Source of the DNA: Entamoeba histolytica HM-1:IMSS
Lineage: Eukaryota > Evosea > Mastigamoebida > Endamoebidae
Length of the DNA: 64,000 bases
Assembly: GCF_000208925.1 (NCBI RefSeq)
Contig: NW_001914891.1
Location: 26,567-90,566, forward strand
Reading direction: 5' to 3'
Below the pieces are notes generated by a model. The model ran no database searches. It worked only from the letters and a program-made list of their open reading frames with translations, and had not been told where the DNA came from. The position numbers and the translations under genes were made by a program. Of the stretch, positions 19,645-29,987 are shown one piece after another; within the stretch, counting starts at the first letter, position 1, and each line of letters starts with the position of its first letter.

Positions 19645-20514
19645 ATGATGTTTAAGAGAAGAGAAAATTGGACTTCAAGTTTGTTCAAAATGAAAGTAAA
19701 TCAAACAACAATCAAACAAGAAATCTCTGAAACTTCTTCATTTTACCAAAATATATTCTATAAAAAAGAAAAAATAATAGAAATAATGAACGTATGTGCA
19801 GACTTATTTGATGAATTTACTAATTATTCATGTTTAAATCTTAAAATATGTCCGGAGTTTGTTAGCAACATTAAAGAGTGTAAAACTAAATTTGATGGAT
19901 ATTCAAAACAGTTTGAGGCTTTACCTATTTCATTAAGTAATGGAGATAATAAAACTCAATTCTTTCTTCAAAGAATGAAAATGTTATTTCTTGAAGAAAT
20001 TCGTTCTTTCTCAGTACAAATTAATACATTGATGGATCGTATTCATCCTTATGAAGATGAAGCCTGTGAAGAATACAAATTTAATGAAGTTAAAGAAGGA
20101 GAACTAGTGAATAAAAGAAATAAACAAATTCCAATAATAATTGATAGTGGGTATAAATTTAATTGTGATGGATTAATAGATTTTACAGTAGAAGATGGTA
20201 GTTCTTCAGACAGTATAATTTCAGAAGAAGAGGAGGAAGATGCTGAAAGAGAAAAAAATAAAAATGAATATAATTTTTATCCACAATTTTGTTGTGTTAA
20301 TAACCAAGTCATAGTTCAAGGAGAAAACCTTGGGGCAACAACACAAATAAAAATTTCTTCTATTATCTGTCAAATAGAAGGAAATAAAAAAAGGGGTCAA
20401 CTTACATTTACTGTGCCAAAGGTTTATGGATGGGTTGATGTTGAATTAATTCATAAGAAAAATGTTGTTAAAATACCACAAGCCATTTTCGTTTCAATTC
20501 AAGAAATACACTAA
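19645..20514 (+). CDS. Hypothetical protein, 289 aa, possible IPT/TIG-like C-terminus
   Basis: I do not recognise the full protein. Residues 1-150 are mostly helical, with several Cys and aromatic residues. Residues about 185-215 are a Ser- and Glu-rich acidic linker. The last 80 residues are beta-rich, NNQVIVQGENLGATTQIKIS then GQLTFTVPKVYGWVDVELIH, resembling an IPT/TIG immunoglobulin-like fold, where G-x-N-L-G and a terminal V-x-V pair are typical. There is no signal peptide, so it is likely cytosolic or nuclear. A GAACTAATAAATTCA promoter/initiator directly precedes the ATG at 19645. Confidence 0.7.
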   Translation: MMFKRRENWTSSLFKMKVNQTTIKQEISETSSFYQNIFYKKEKIIEIMNVCADLFDEFTNYSCLNLKICPEFVSNIKECKTKFDGYSKQFEALPISLSNGDNKTQFFLQRMKMLFLEEIRSFSVQINTLMDRIHPYEDEACEEYKFNEVKEGELVNKRNKQIPIIIDSGYKFNCDGLIDFTVEDGSSSDSIISEEEEEDAEREKNKNEYNFYPQFCCVNNQVIVQGENLGATTQIKISSIICQIEGNKKRGQLTFTVPKVYGWVDVELIHKKNVVKIPQAIFVSIQEIH

Positions 20515-20576
20515 CGTAGTTATTACGTCATTAAAAACTTAGAAATGTTAAAAAAAGTAATTTAATTCAAATAATT

Positions 20577-20831
20577 TCATTTTTCTTCTTTATTTTCTTT
20601 ATTATTCTCTTTTTCTTTTTCTTCTTCCTCTTCTTCTTTCTTTTGTGCTACTTTATGTAATGAATATTCAGCAGAATCAAAATATTGTCTATTTGTTTGA
20701 ATTCTACCAAGTCGTTTTTGTTGAACACCTTGTGTTTGTGCACTTCGTACTAAATTACCAAAGTTTTTTTTACCAGGTTTAGGAGCTGTGTGATGCATAC
20801 TTTCACATTGAATACTTGGTTCTTCACTCAT
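20577..20831 (-). CDS. Endosulfine/ARPP-19 family protein (PP2A-B55 inhibitor type), 84 aa
   Basis: The hallmark is NRQYFDSAEYSLHK at about residues 48-60. In the ENSA/ARPP-19/Igo family the core is KYFDSGDY, and its Ser (here Ser53) is phosphorylated by Greatwall/Rim15-type kinases to turn the protein into a PP2A-B55 inhibitor. The Gly-Asp is Ala-Glu here. The rest is short, basic then strongly acidic (poly-Glu/Lys tail), and disordered, as in the family. Length is slightly below the usual 100-120. It is transcribed divergently from the signal peptidase gene with only 42 bp between the ATGs. Confidence 0.75.
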   Translation of the reverse strand: MSEEPSIQCESMHHTAPKPGKKNFGNLVRSAQTQGVQQKRLGRIQTNRQYFDSAEYSLHKVAQKKEEEEEEKEKENNKENKEEK

Positions 20832-20845
20832 ATTTAAAAGATCTT

Positions 20846-20856
20846 AGTTCTGAACT
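20846..20856. promoter_or_regulatory. Bidirectional GAAC palindrome in a 42-bp promoter
   Basis: AGTTCTGAACT reads GAACT on both strands. It lies 15-18 bp from each of two divergent start codons (20831 minus, 20874 plus), so a single element could serve both genes. Confidence 0.6.
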
Positions 20857-20873
20857 TTAAAATATAAAAGTAA

Positions 20874-21371
20874 ATGGGAAAAAACAAGTTAACTGTTCCA
20901 AAAGTTTCATTGTATAATCCAGTTGAATTAAAGAAAGTATTAGACTTAGGACTAGAAGAAATTCTTAAAACTCAATTAAAATATGATATTGATTATTGGT
21001 ATTCAAATACTATTATTGTTTGTTCTGTCATTTGTTCTTTTTTAGGAGCACTTGCTTGGTGGTATCCAAAACCATGGCTTGAATCATATTGGCATATTGT
21101 TGCAATAATTATTATTTACATTATTGTTGATGGGTATTTAACTTATATTATGTGGTTTAAACATAGTGGTTTTGCTGTTGCAATTAAGAAACCTAAGATA
21201 GAGTTTTATAGTGCAATGATTTCTTATACTCCATATTTTCAAATAATAATGCGTAAAGACAAAAAAGAATACAGTATTGAAATTGAAGTTAATAAAGTGT
21301 TTGATTCTGAAGGTAAATTACTTCTTCCTTTATATCAAGGATATGTGGAAAAATTAATTAATTTTGAATAA
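20874..21371 (+). CDS. SPCS2: Signal peptidase complex subunit 2 (SPC25 family), 165 aa
   Basis: The length, the N-terminal LYNPVELKKVLDLGLEEIL region and two membrane helices (about residues 46-66 and 73-96) separated by a short WYPKPW loop match SPCS2. The loop corresponds to the D-x-x-x-P-F-P region of animal homologues. The C-terminal half is a cytosolic beta-rich domain. In the family it is a non-catalytic subunit of the ER signal peptidase and contacts the Sec61 channel. The start at 20874 is dictated by the tiny shared promoter. Confidence is limited by divergence. Confidence 0.75.
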   Translation: MGKNKLTVPKVSLYNPVELKKVLDLGLEEILKTQLKYDIDYWYSNTIIVCSVICSFLGALAWWYPKPWLESYWHIVAIIIIYIIVDGYLTYIMWFKHSGFAVAIKKPKIEFYSAMISYTPYFQIIMRKDKKEYSIEIEVNKVFDSEGKLLLPLYQGYVEKLINFE

Positions 21372-21979
21372 AATTCATAAAAATTTTATTTCTTCTTTTT
21401 TGTTAATTTGTTAAAGAATTTAGTAATTTAAAATATTTTACTCAGGTTGTTAACTCTCTTTAATATTAAAAATCAATTATAAACCATTTGACTTAGTAAA
21501 TATTCTAATTTCATTATCATATTTTATTTCTATTTAAATGATTGTTGTTAGATTATTATTGAATATTCATTATTGTGTTATTTATTTTTTATTGGTTTAT
21601 ATTGACTTTAATATTCATTATACATGTGTTGTAATTTTATTTGTTTATTCATTTATTTCATTTTCATGTTAAATATCATATTGGTGTTAATTACCAATCA
21701 TTGAATTTAATTCATTTTTATTGATATAACTTCTTTTATTTCATTATTCTTTATTCTTGTGTCATTATTCTTAATTTATTTGTTATATTAAATGTTTATG
21801 GTAGTATTTTATATGCACTTTCATTTTACATTATATCATATTTATTCAAATTTAATAATGAATGAAAGGATAATATTATATGACACAGTAATGTTGTTCA
21901 ATAAATGTATTTAATATAAATATTATTCAATTCAATTTCTTTATTATTTATTTATTTACTTATTTATTTTCTTTAATAA
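21372..21979. other. AT-rich low-complexity spacer
   Basis: 600 bp of TTATT/ATTTATTT words continuing into the inverted repeat. No gene is seen. Confidence 0.5.
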
Positions 21980-22782
21980 GACAAGAAGAATGAATATCAG
22001 AAATACAACATATAAACATTAATACAAAATGAAATAATAAAATAATGAAATATCAAATAATAATTTAATTATGATGAATTAATTTAATAATAAATATAAT
22101 AAATAATAATAGAAAGAATGAAATAAGATAATATGAAATAATAAGAAAAGAAAATGATATAAATGATGATAATAATAATAAATGAAATTATAAATAATAA
22201 TATAATGATAATGAAATATTCATTCATTAAATAAGAAATATAGAAATAGATGTTATTTAGAATTAAAATAAGCATCAAAGAAGAAGAAAAAAAGAAGAAA
22301 TAAACAGAAATAAGTATGAAAAGACAACAATGGAAAAGAAATAAAAGAAAATAAAATGTTTTATTCATAAAACAAGAAGAAGATCTAAATAATAAACAAA
22401 GAACTTATTCATTTATTGTTGTATTATATGTTTATTATCAATTAATCATTGATGAAATTCCAATTCTATTAACATTTCTTTATCTATTTTTTCTTCATAT
22501 TCTCTTTTTTTTCTATTCACTTCTTATTCTTTTGATTCTTTCTTGTATATCATTTCTTGTTATTTATTTATATTTATTATTGATGTAATCTTTATTATCA
22601 CAATATTTACTCATATTTTTATTATTTCATCTATCTCTTTTATTCTTTTTTTTTCATTGTATTTCTTTTACTATTTTTATTGTCATTTTATATAATTATT
22701 GACAATAACTCTTCTCTATCTCATTGAATGCTTATGTCTTGTTTATTTTTCTTTACATTACGTATTAACATTAATCAATAAT
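21980..22782. repeat. Left arm of a ~0.8-kb inverted repeat
   Basis: Matches the reverse complement of about 44301-45075 over nearly its full length with scattered differences. Examples: ATTAATCATTGATGAAATTC at about 22440 appears inverted near 44625, and CATTACGTATTAACATTAAT at about 22755 appears inverted near 44315. It is A/T-only with no credible coding; the F/I-rich frame at 22084-22368 is spurious. It may be an Entamoeba-specific unclassified repeat element. Edges are estimated by eye. Confidence 0.8.
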
Positions 22783-22970
22783 AATATTAAATATAATTTG
22801 ATATATTCATTGTATTAAAAGAGGATTTATAACAATATTTAATAATAATAATTTTATTTACAATTTCATTTTATCTTTAATAAATTCTCATTGTTGATAT
22901 TATTCAAGTGATGGATAATAAAGAAATAAAATGATTAAAACATAAATAAAAAAGGTAAGACAATATATTG

Positions 22971-25031
22971 TTATTTACTATGGCTGATGGCAATTTTATA
23001 AAACTCTTCATAGAGATTTGAGTCGATCTGGTTATATTCACTCACTAATCTCCATATTGTATTTGAACATAAAATGTTTTGTGTTGAAAATATTTTAAGG
23101 ATAGTTGCTATTCTTTTGTTTACTGGATGTGTTTGAATTATACAGTTACTATTGACTCTTAGCCATAAAAATTCAATAAGTAAAATGGTATATTCATTTT
23201 TTCTTGTTATAATAGCACTTAAATTGATAAGTATTTCTTGATCAGTTAACAATTCCTTTTTCCATCCATCAACAGCACCACCACATAATAATGGAAAATC
23301 ATAGGCATAACACAGTGTTGAGTATAAATGAAAAATATGTTTTTGGTCATTTTGAGGGGTTAATAAAAATAAAGGATTAAAAATATCAATAGAAAGAGGA
23401 AGTTGTAAGGAGTGTTTCTGGACTAAAAGAGTTATTGAGTCTTTATGACAAATTTGAGTTGGAGAAGTGAATAACTGAACCAAATCCATAGATGATTGAA
23501 TAAAATGTGTTGAATTTGGTTCAAAGATAATACAATGTAAGAATAATTGATAAATAAAAGACTCATCAAAATGATGTTCTTTAAATTTTTTAATAAAAGA
23601 TTTAAATCCATTTGTTTTTAATTCATAATTTAATAATTCAAAGATTGAAGAAATTTTAGCAATAGGATATTGATATCCAATACTCTGGGCAAAAGAAATA
23701 GAAGTTTGATATTCATACGGAAGAATTGGATTGTCTCTTAATGGATATATTTCATTTTCAAAATTAAAATCCATTTGTGGAATAAATTGGTGATAAGATG
23801 ATAGTCTAATAAATGATATTTGAATACATTCTGGAAGAATAGACTGAATAATATTATTTACAATCTTTCTTTTATCCAATTCAATTAATAAAAGTCCAAT
23901 GAGAATATCATAAAATTGATTGTTTCCATAAAGAAGTGTTAAATGTTCTTTGAGATAAAATGAAATAATTTCTATTAATTTAAGAAGAAGTTCATTTGAA
24001 ATTTGATCAATAATCTTCCAAGAGATTTCTACAACTATTTTAACGTATTGATGAAGTACTAAAAAAGATATATTTGGGGAGTCAAATATTATATTATTAG
24101 ACAACATTTCATTTAATTTAATGATGAATTCAATATATAAAAAAAGAAGACTATCATCAATAAAATGAATAATATCTTTTACTAATTGAATATTTGAGTA
24201 AAAAGAAGATTGACATTTTCTTACAATCAATTTATGTTGATATTGAAATGATTGAACAGTTTGTTGAAATTGAAGTTGTTGAATTAAAGTTTTGAGTATT
24301 AATTTACATTGCAAATATGATGTTGGAGGTAAATAAAATGGAGCAGTAAATAAATGTAGAAGTTTTATTGGTAATAGATTTTGTTCAATTAAAGTAAAAC
24401 ATATTGTTTGATATTGTGGATTAATGAATAAAAGTTCTATAACTAATGAATAATATTTCATAAAAGTAAGATGTTCTTGCTTTTTTAATAATTCTTCATA
24501 AAATGAACAAAATTGAATAATTTCTTTTTCTTTTAAACATTCATGAATTGTATTAAGTACTTTAGTAAATTGTAAAAATTTTAATAATGTTCTAAACACA
24601 ATAGTTAATACTTCTTTTTTATCTTCAAAGTGAATAAATAAATTAATACAATAATTATAAATTTCTAAGACTAATAATCTTATTCTATCTTTAACATTAT
24701 TTTGTCTTTGAACTAATTGAATATTACTATTATGATCTTTACATCCTAAATAACCTTCAAGTGCATTACCACACCAACAAATATTAATCTCTTCAACACT
24801 TTCAATTTCATGATTTTCATGTTCTGACAAATTAAAACAACAATTACAAAGAGTTTTGTTACATGTTTTACAAATTTTTCCTTTACAAAGAGTTTTAAGA
24901 CAAATTTCTTGTTTTTGACTCTGACAAATCTTTTCAAAGTCTTCAAACGAAGTAACTTCACATTCAGTTAAAATAAATATTTCTAAGTTTCTTTCATTAT
25001 AATCTTTATTACTCTCTAAAACCTTCTTCAT
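22971..25031 (-). CDS. UBR-box zinc-finger protein, 686 aa (N-recognin-like)
   Basis: Residues about 30-100 hold a Cys/His-rich module, CKGKICKTC, CNCCF, HENHE, then CWCG...GCKDH. Order and spacing recall the UBR box that reads N-degrons in UBR1-type E3 ligases. The remaining 580 residues are leucine-rich and helical, with many Gln, His and Phe residues. No RING, ClpS or HECT domain is seen, so ligase activity would need a partner, or the protein may be a trimmed UBR. The gene starts at ATG 25031 with a GAAC box (AGAACTTGAA) about 43 bp upstream. It is tandem with CCDC93 and the RhoGEF gene on the minus strand. Confidence 0.6.
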   Translation of the reverse strand: MKKVLESNKDYNERNLEIFILTECEVTSFEDFEKICQSQKQEICLKTLCKGKICKTCNKTLCNCCFNLSEHENHEIESVEEINICWCGNALEGYLGCKDHNSNIQLVQRQNNVKDRIRLLVLEIYNYCINLFIHFEDKKEVLTIVFRTLLKFLQFTKVLNTIHECLKEKEIIQFCSFYEELLKKQEHLTFMKYYSLVIELLFINPQYQTICFTLIEQNLLPIKLLHLFTAPFYLPPTSYLQCKLILKTLIQQLQFQQTVQSFQYQHKLIVRKCQSSFYSNIQLVKDIIHFIDDSLLFLYIEFIIKLNEMLSNNIIFDSPNISFLVLHQYVKIVVEISWKIIDQISNELLLKLIEIISFYLKEHLTLLYGNNQFYDILIGLLLIELDKRKIVNNIIQSILPECIQISFIRLSSYHQFIPQMDFNFENEIYPLRDNPILPYEYQTSISFAQSIGYQYPIAKISSIFELLNYELKTNGFKSFIKKFKEHHFDESFIYQLFLHCIIFEPNSTHFIQSSMDLVQLFTSPTQICHKDSITLLVQKHSLQLPLSIDIFNPLFLLTPQNDQKHIFHLYSTLCYAYDFPLLCGGAVDGWKKELLTDQEILINLSAIITRKNEYTILLIEFLWLRVNSNCIIQTHPVNKRIATILKIFSTQNILCSNTIWRLVSEYNQIDSNLYEEFYKIAISHSK

Positions 25032-25070
25032 TTTTACTATTAAAATTAAATTATTATTTTCTATTTTTTT

Positions 25071-25080
25071 TTCAAGTTCT
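25071..25080 (-). promoter_or_regulatory. GAAC box of the UBR-box gene
   Basis: Minus-strand AGAACTTGAA 40-49 bp before the ATG at 25031. Confidence 0.5.
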
Positions 25081-25146
25081 TAGTCTCAAAAATAATAATA
25101 TTGACTAACAAGAATAATATAATTAAAATTACTTTAAACTCATTAT

Positions 25147-26586
25147 TTAATTATCTTCTCTTATCATTTGTTGACTCTTTTTAAATTGAAGTTCTTGAAT
25201 TTTTGCTTCAATTTTCTCATTTAATGAAATTTCATCTTCAAACTTTTTAACAAGTTCATAAAATTCTGTTTCTTTTCTACTTATTTCTTGTAATTTTATT
25301 GAAATATTTTGTGAATTTTCTTCACTTTGTCGTAATGATTTTTGTTCTTTTATTATCATCCCTTCTAAAGAATTATTTGCTTTAATTATTGATTCAAGTA
25401 AAGACTGAAGTGTTTTATTATTTTTGACTCCATCCATTCCTTTAGTAATATTTTCTAAATTATTTAATTCACCTTTGTATAATTCTTTTACTTCTGTCAT
25501 GTAATTATACATTTCATAATAATAACGAGTATCTACTAAAGTAACTGATGTTTGTATTGATAAATAAATAAGTTGTTTTTGATATTGTTGTAATTCAAAT
25601 TTACCAGGAACAGCATCAATTTCTTTTTCAATATGTTTTAAATTTCTTTTACGTTCTCCAAGAGCATGTTCTAACAATTCTATTTTAGCCATTTCTTTTT
25701 GGTGTTGTGTTTCAATTTTTTCAATTGCAGCTAGTTTGTCTTTATCTTCAATTGATGATTTGATAGTATTAATTGTTTCTATATAATAATCATGTTTTAC
25801 TTTACAATCTTCTTTAAATTTTCTAATTTCCTCTTTAACTTCTTCAACTTCATTTGCTTTAATAACAATTTCTTGTTCTTCTTTTGCTTCTTCTTTCTCA
25901 GTACTTTGTATTTCATTGATTTGTTCTTCTATTTCTTCTTTTTCTGCTTCTAATGCTTCAACAGTACTTCTCATTCCTTTAAAATATTTTTCAGCTTTAT
26001 CTTTCTTTTCTTTTAATGTTTCTAATTCTTTTCTTTTTTGAATTACTTCTTCTTCAAGTTGTTTCGTTTCATCTTCATCAACAATTGAATTTATTTTCTG
26101 ATCATTACTACTTTCTTCCATACGATAAACAACTACAAGTTCTTCAGGTTTATAAAACTTTTTATAAACAAATTCTGCATAATTTCTGAGAGTATCTCCC
26201 ATGATTGTTCTTGCCTCTTCTACTTTTGTCATTAACCATTCTACAACAGGAAGTAATACTCCAAAATCAAGACCAGTAATTTGGTGTGGTTGTAATAATC
26301 TTGGACATTTCATTTCTTTTAATGCACTACATACTCCTTCAGCTACTTGAAGTTTTAATCCCATAGTTGCATATTCAGAGTATGCAAGCCATAAATCTAT
26401 TTCTAATGGATAACATGTAGCAGAAATTCCCCATGCTAATCCTCCAAGTATTTTGTCAAATGGAAGCAAATTAGTTAAACGAACTCGATAATACCCAGAA
26501 CTTAATAATAAATCAGATATTTTTTTAAAAAGTCTTTCATTGTCAGAGTCAAAACTTGTCATTTTCATTAAAGAATATCCTTCCAT
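25147..26586 (-). CDS. CCDC93: CCDC93 homologue (Commander/CCC complex), 479 aa
   Basis: Residues 18-145 match the conserved N-terminal domain of CCDC93: LLLSSGYYRVRLTNLLPFDK, GGLAWGI, CPRLLQPHQITGLDFG and LLPVVEWL correspond closely to the animal protein (GYFRAR...PFDKVVGG...CPHQLEPHQIQGLDF). Residues about 185-475 are coiled coil with long Glu/Lys heptads. In the family CCDC93 pairs with CCDC22 and COMMD proteins and recycles endosomal cargo together with retriever and the WASH complex. Length is shorter than the animal 631 aa. The GAAC box GAACTTAAAT at 26611-26620 lies about 30 bp upstream. Confidence 0.87.
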   Translation of the reverse strand: MEGYSLMKMTSFDSDNERLFKKISDLLLSSGYYRVRLTNLLPFDKILGGLAWGISATCYPLEIDLWLAYSEYATMGLKLQVAEGVCSALKEMKCPRLLQPHQITGLDFGVLLPVVEWLMTKVEEARTIMGDTLRNYAEFVYKKFYKPEELVVVYRMEESSNDQKINSIVDEDETKQLEEEVIQKRKELETLKEKKDKAEKYFKGMRSTVEALEAEKEEIEEQINEIQSTEKEEAKEEQEIVIKANEVEEVKEEIRKFKEDCKVKHDYYIETINTIKSSIEDKDKLAAIEKIETQHQKEMAKIELLEHALGERKRNLKHIEKEIDAVPGKFELQQYQKQLIYLSIQTSVTLVDTRYYYEMYNYMTEVKELYKGELNNLENITKGMDGVKNNKTLQSLLESIIKANNSLEGMIIKEQKSLRQSEENSQNISIKLQEISRKETEFYELVKKFEDEISLNEKIEAKIQELQFKKSQQMIREDN

Positions 26587-26610
26587 CGTTTGTTTAATTT
26601 AAACAATTAA

Positions 26611-26620
26611 ATTTAAGTTC
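26611..26620 (-). promoter_or_regulatory. GAAC box of the CCDC93 gene
   Basis: Minus-strand GAACTTAAAT 25-34 bp before the ATG at 26586. Confidence 0.5.
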
Positions 26621-26701
26621 TTTCAGTTTCTTTTATAATTTTTTTTTTCAAAGAATCAAATGATTTAAAAAAGATTTTAAAGATTTTTTAAATTGAGAGA
26701 A

Positions 26702-29700
26702 TTAATTAATAATATCATTGATTTCAGGAATTGAAGGATATTTCTTCACAATCCATTGTGCCATGAAAGAACTATATAATAAATATTATGAAAAATAATA
26801 AATAAAAGAAAAAAAAAATACAAACGCAGATGCTGATTGAAGTTGTTCTTTTGAAGGGATTTGATTTAAAGAGAGTGTTTTAGTATAAAAACTATTTGCA
26901 CGAAGATTGCCTAGTGCTTGTAATTTCTAAGAAGATGAATAATATATATAACAAATATTAAAAGAGAATAAACAAACAAGTAAATCATTAATTGGATATT
27001 CATACACTTGTTTAAATGTTAAAACAGGAACACCCCCTTTCTTTAATTGTTTATGAGATAATTTTATATGAGACCGTGAACATGGACCACAAACAAAAAC
27101 TCCATAATCCAAATCTACATAAGACACTTCTCTAAATAAACAATCAGCACAAATTCTATTTCCTGGTATTATTAAGAGATTAAGAACAAAACTAAATCCT
27201 TCAGTCATTTTAATGTCATCAGGAATAAATGGTAATGGTTCTTTAAATGGCATTATTGGAAGAGCTTGTTCTTTAGAAACTGCAGTTGCTATATTAAATT
27301 TTGCAAATGCATTTCTTAAAGCAATTAACCATAATGATTTACTTTCATCATCTTTTACACTAAATGTATTAACTTCATATCTAAATGAAATTTCAAATGA
27401 AGAAGGACGTGCAGAAACTATTGGTGATTTAATAATAAAATTACTTACATCAATCATTTTTATAGGAATTATTCCATTAAATATATCTACAGTATTTTTA
27501 TATATATAAAGAATTGACCCAATTAACATTAAATAACATGGTTCCCATATTCCTGTTTGAAGATCTCTATACATTGCCTCTCCTTCAAAATCAGGTTTAG
27601 CTAATAATTGTTTATTTTTTTCAATAACTTCTTGTGGATTTAATGTATTAGAAGTTATTCCATTTTGTTTAATTAATTCAGCACTTCTAGCAACTAATGG
27701 TGAATATTTTAAAACTAAGCAATCATTAATTGCATTCATATATTTAGATTTATCTTCCATAGACTCACAAGCAACTAAATATGTTAATTCTTTAGTAATT
27801 AAGAAAAATCTATTAGTATTAAAATCAATTAATGAAGTACTAAATAATTCTAATACATCTCTACATTTAAATTTACCTGAATTTAATAAAGTGTCAACAG
27901 GATTATCTTCAATTATTTTAGATGGTTTAGTTGCAGGGATAAATAATACAATATCAGAGAATAATAACATTAAATGTTGTTTTTCTGGAAATAAATCTTG
28001 TAAATTAAATTTGTTAGGATGTCCTTGAAGACGAACAAAACCACCCATAATAAATCTTCTGTATTTATCTCCTGCAAGATCTATTTTTTTTAATGTAATC
28101 TTTGAAGCTAAAAATTGTACTCTTTGAATATTTTCATTATTTCTTCTTGTTTCATTTAAATGTTTATTAATATCAGAAACAACTTTTAATGCACGAGTTA
28201 ATTCTTGTCGTTCTTTATGATGATTTGGCATATTTTTTATTAATTGTTTAATAAATAATTCATATCTAGGAATACGTTGAACAGGAAGAATTAAATAACT
28301 AGCAACAGTTTGATTTTTAACTTCTGGTTGAAGACTAAGTTCCTTAAGTTTATTTCCATAACTTTTATTTTTAATAGATTTTTGATAAATGTCATCAGAT
28401 ATTTGAGACTGATGATTTACATAAGTTGTATATGATTTAAGAAACATTGTAAATTGAAGAAATTGTTTAGCAAATCCATCTCCATAAATATTTTTATCTT
28501 TTCTAAATTGTAATAATGAATTTAATAATGTTTGATTATATTTAATTATCATTTCAAGGTCTTTAATTGTGTTTTTTAATAATTCATCTTTATTAAAGTC
28601 TAATAACTTTTGTAAATAAAAATCTTTTAAAATGATCAAATTATTTACATAAGTTTCTTCACTTGTTGTTATTTCATTTATAGTATATTTTCTTGTTTTC
28701 ATTCCTTGTACTTCTTGTGTTCTTCTAACAAAATGACCACGAATTAAACATTGTAATTTGATTACTAATTTTTCAGCAAAAATATTACCTTGTAATTCTT
28801 CTAAATGTTCAAACCTTTTATCTTCTTTTTCTATATCATCAAGATACTTTTGTTCAGTAAGAATTTGACGTGCACATGTAGTAACAAATTCTTTTAATCC
28901 TTTTGGTGTAAGTTTTAATTCTTCCATAACATTTTCAGTATCTTTAACACCTGTAACAATAAAATATTTCCCTTTAACTTCAAATACTTTTTCATTAATT
29001 CTTTTAACATCTCCTTTAGTAATTCCAACATTAGTCCCTGGTTTTCCATCAATTTCAACTTCTTCTATATCAGTTGAAGTAAATTCTCTTGCTTCTCTAA
29101 TTTTTCTTATTTTTTCTTTTCTACGACGATATGATTTTATAGGAACAGGAGGTAGGGCATTAGTTGATAAGTCATGAAAACTTGTTATTTTAGTGTTATG
29201 TTGAAGGAAATTTCTTCTTTCATGAATTGGAGTTGAGTTATTACTTTGAGTAGAAGTAATATTTCCAGTAGGTGTTTTCATTTGAGGTCTTTTAGCAACA
29301 GAAATTCTAACACCATTAGTTACATCTCTACTTGTTTCTATATTTTTGATAGTAAAATTAACGTTATGATTCATTTTAACATTTTGACTACGAATGAATT
29401 CTTTTTTAACAATTGTTTGTCTTGTTATTGTTTGTGATCGTTTTCTGTCAGCTTCTGATGATGTTTTTAATACTTCTATAAAACCTAATGTAACTTTTTC
29501 ATCTCCATCTGCAATATTACTAACTTCAACTCCATGTAATGTACCAAACTTACGTTCAGCAAGTCTTAAAGCTGCATTAATATTAATAAGTTTTTGTTCT
29601 TTTGTTATTGGATGAGGTTCAATATTTCTAGAATGAAGATGTGTTAATTTTTCAACTAATCGTAATAATATAACTCCATCAGTAAGGTCATCCAATGAAT

Positions 29701-29776
29701 TAATAATTAAAACATCTTTACTTTCTGCTAATTGTTCATTTACCCAATCAATATAAAGTTGTGTATGATCCTCCAT
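26702..29776 (-). CDS. CH-IQ-RhoGEF-PH-PH-ArfGAP fusion protein, 989 aa, three exons
   Basis: Exon 1 26978-29776, intron 26927-26977, exon 2 26826-26926, intron 26772-26825, exon 3 26702-26771; both introns are GTTTGT...TAG and keep frame. Domains in order: CH (about 5-110), an IQ-like helix (340-360, IKLQCLIRGHFVRR), DH/RhoGEF (362-550, including NRFF-type lipid-binding neighbours and PVQRIPRYELF), PH (565-690), a second PH (727-835), ArfGAP (870-989). The ArfGAP zinc finger is a perfect CX2CX16CX2C (CADC...CGPC), and exon 2 supplies the LGNLRANSFY signature. It would activate Rho GTPases and bind Arf on membranes, linking actin to vesicle traffic. The arginine finger position is Ile. Confidence 0.9.
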
Positions 29777-29987
29777 AATTGAATTTTAGAGTTTTTGTAT
29801 TTTTATAAATTTTACTTTTCTAAAGGAAAAAAAGTTTTAAAAAATTTTGAGATAATTTACTTATTCAATTTCATTCTTTATTTTTGTTATATAAGAAAAA
29901 TAAATTTTAAGGTTATTTAAATAATTCAATGAGAAATAATAAAAAATAAATTATAACTATTCATTTGATACCTAGAAATATTCTAAT
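29777..29987. other. Short tandem intergenic region
   Basis: AT-rich 211 bp between two minus-strand genes. No clear GAAC box for the RhoGEF gene is seen. Confidence 0.4.

Noticed and set aside
22084..22368. 94-aa hydrophobic frame on the minus strand
   Set aside because: Lies wholly inside the A/T-only inverted repeat arm and is composed of F, I, Y and L only.
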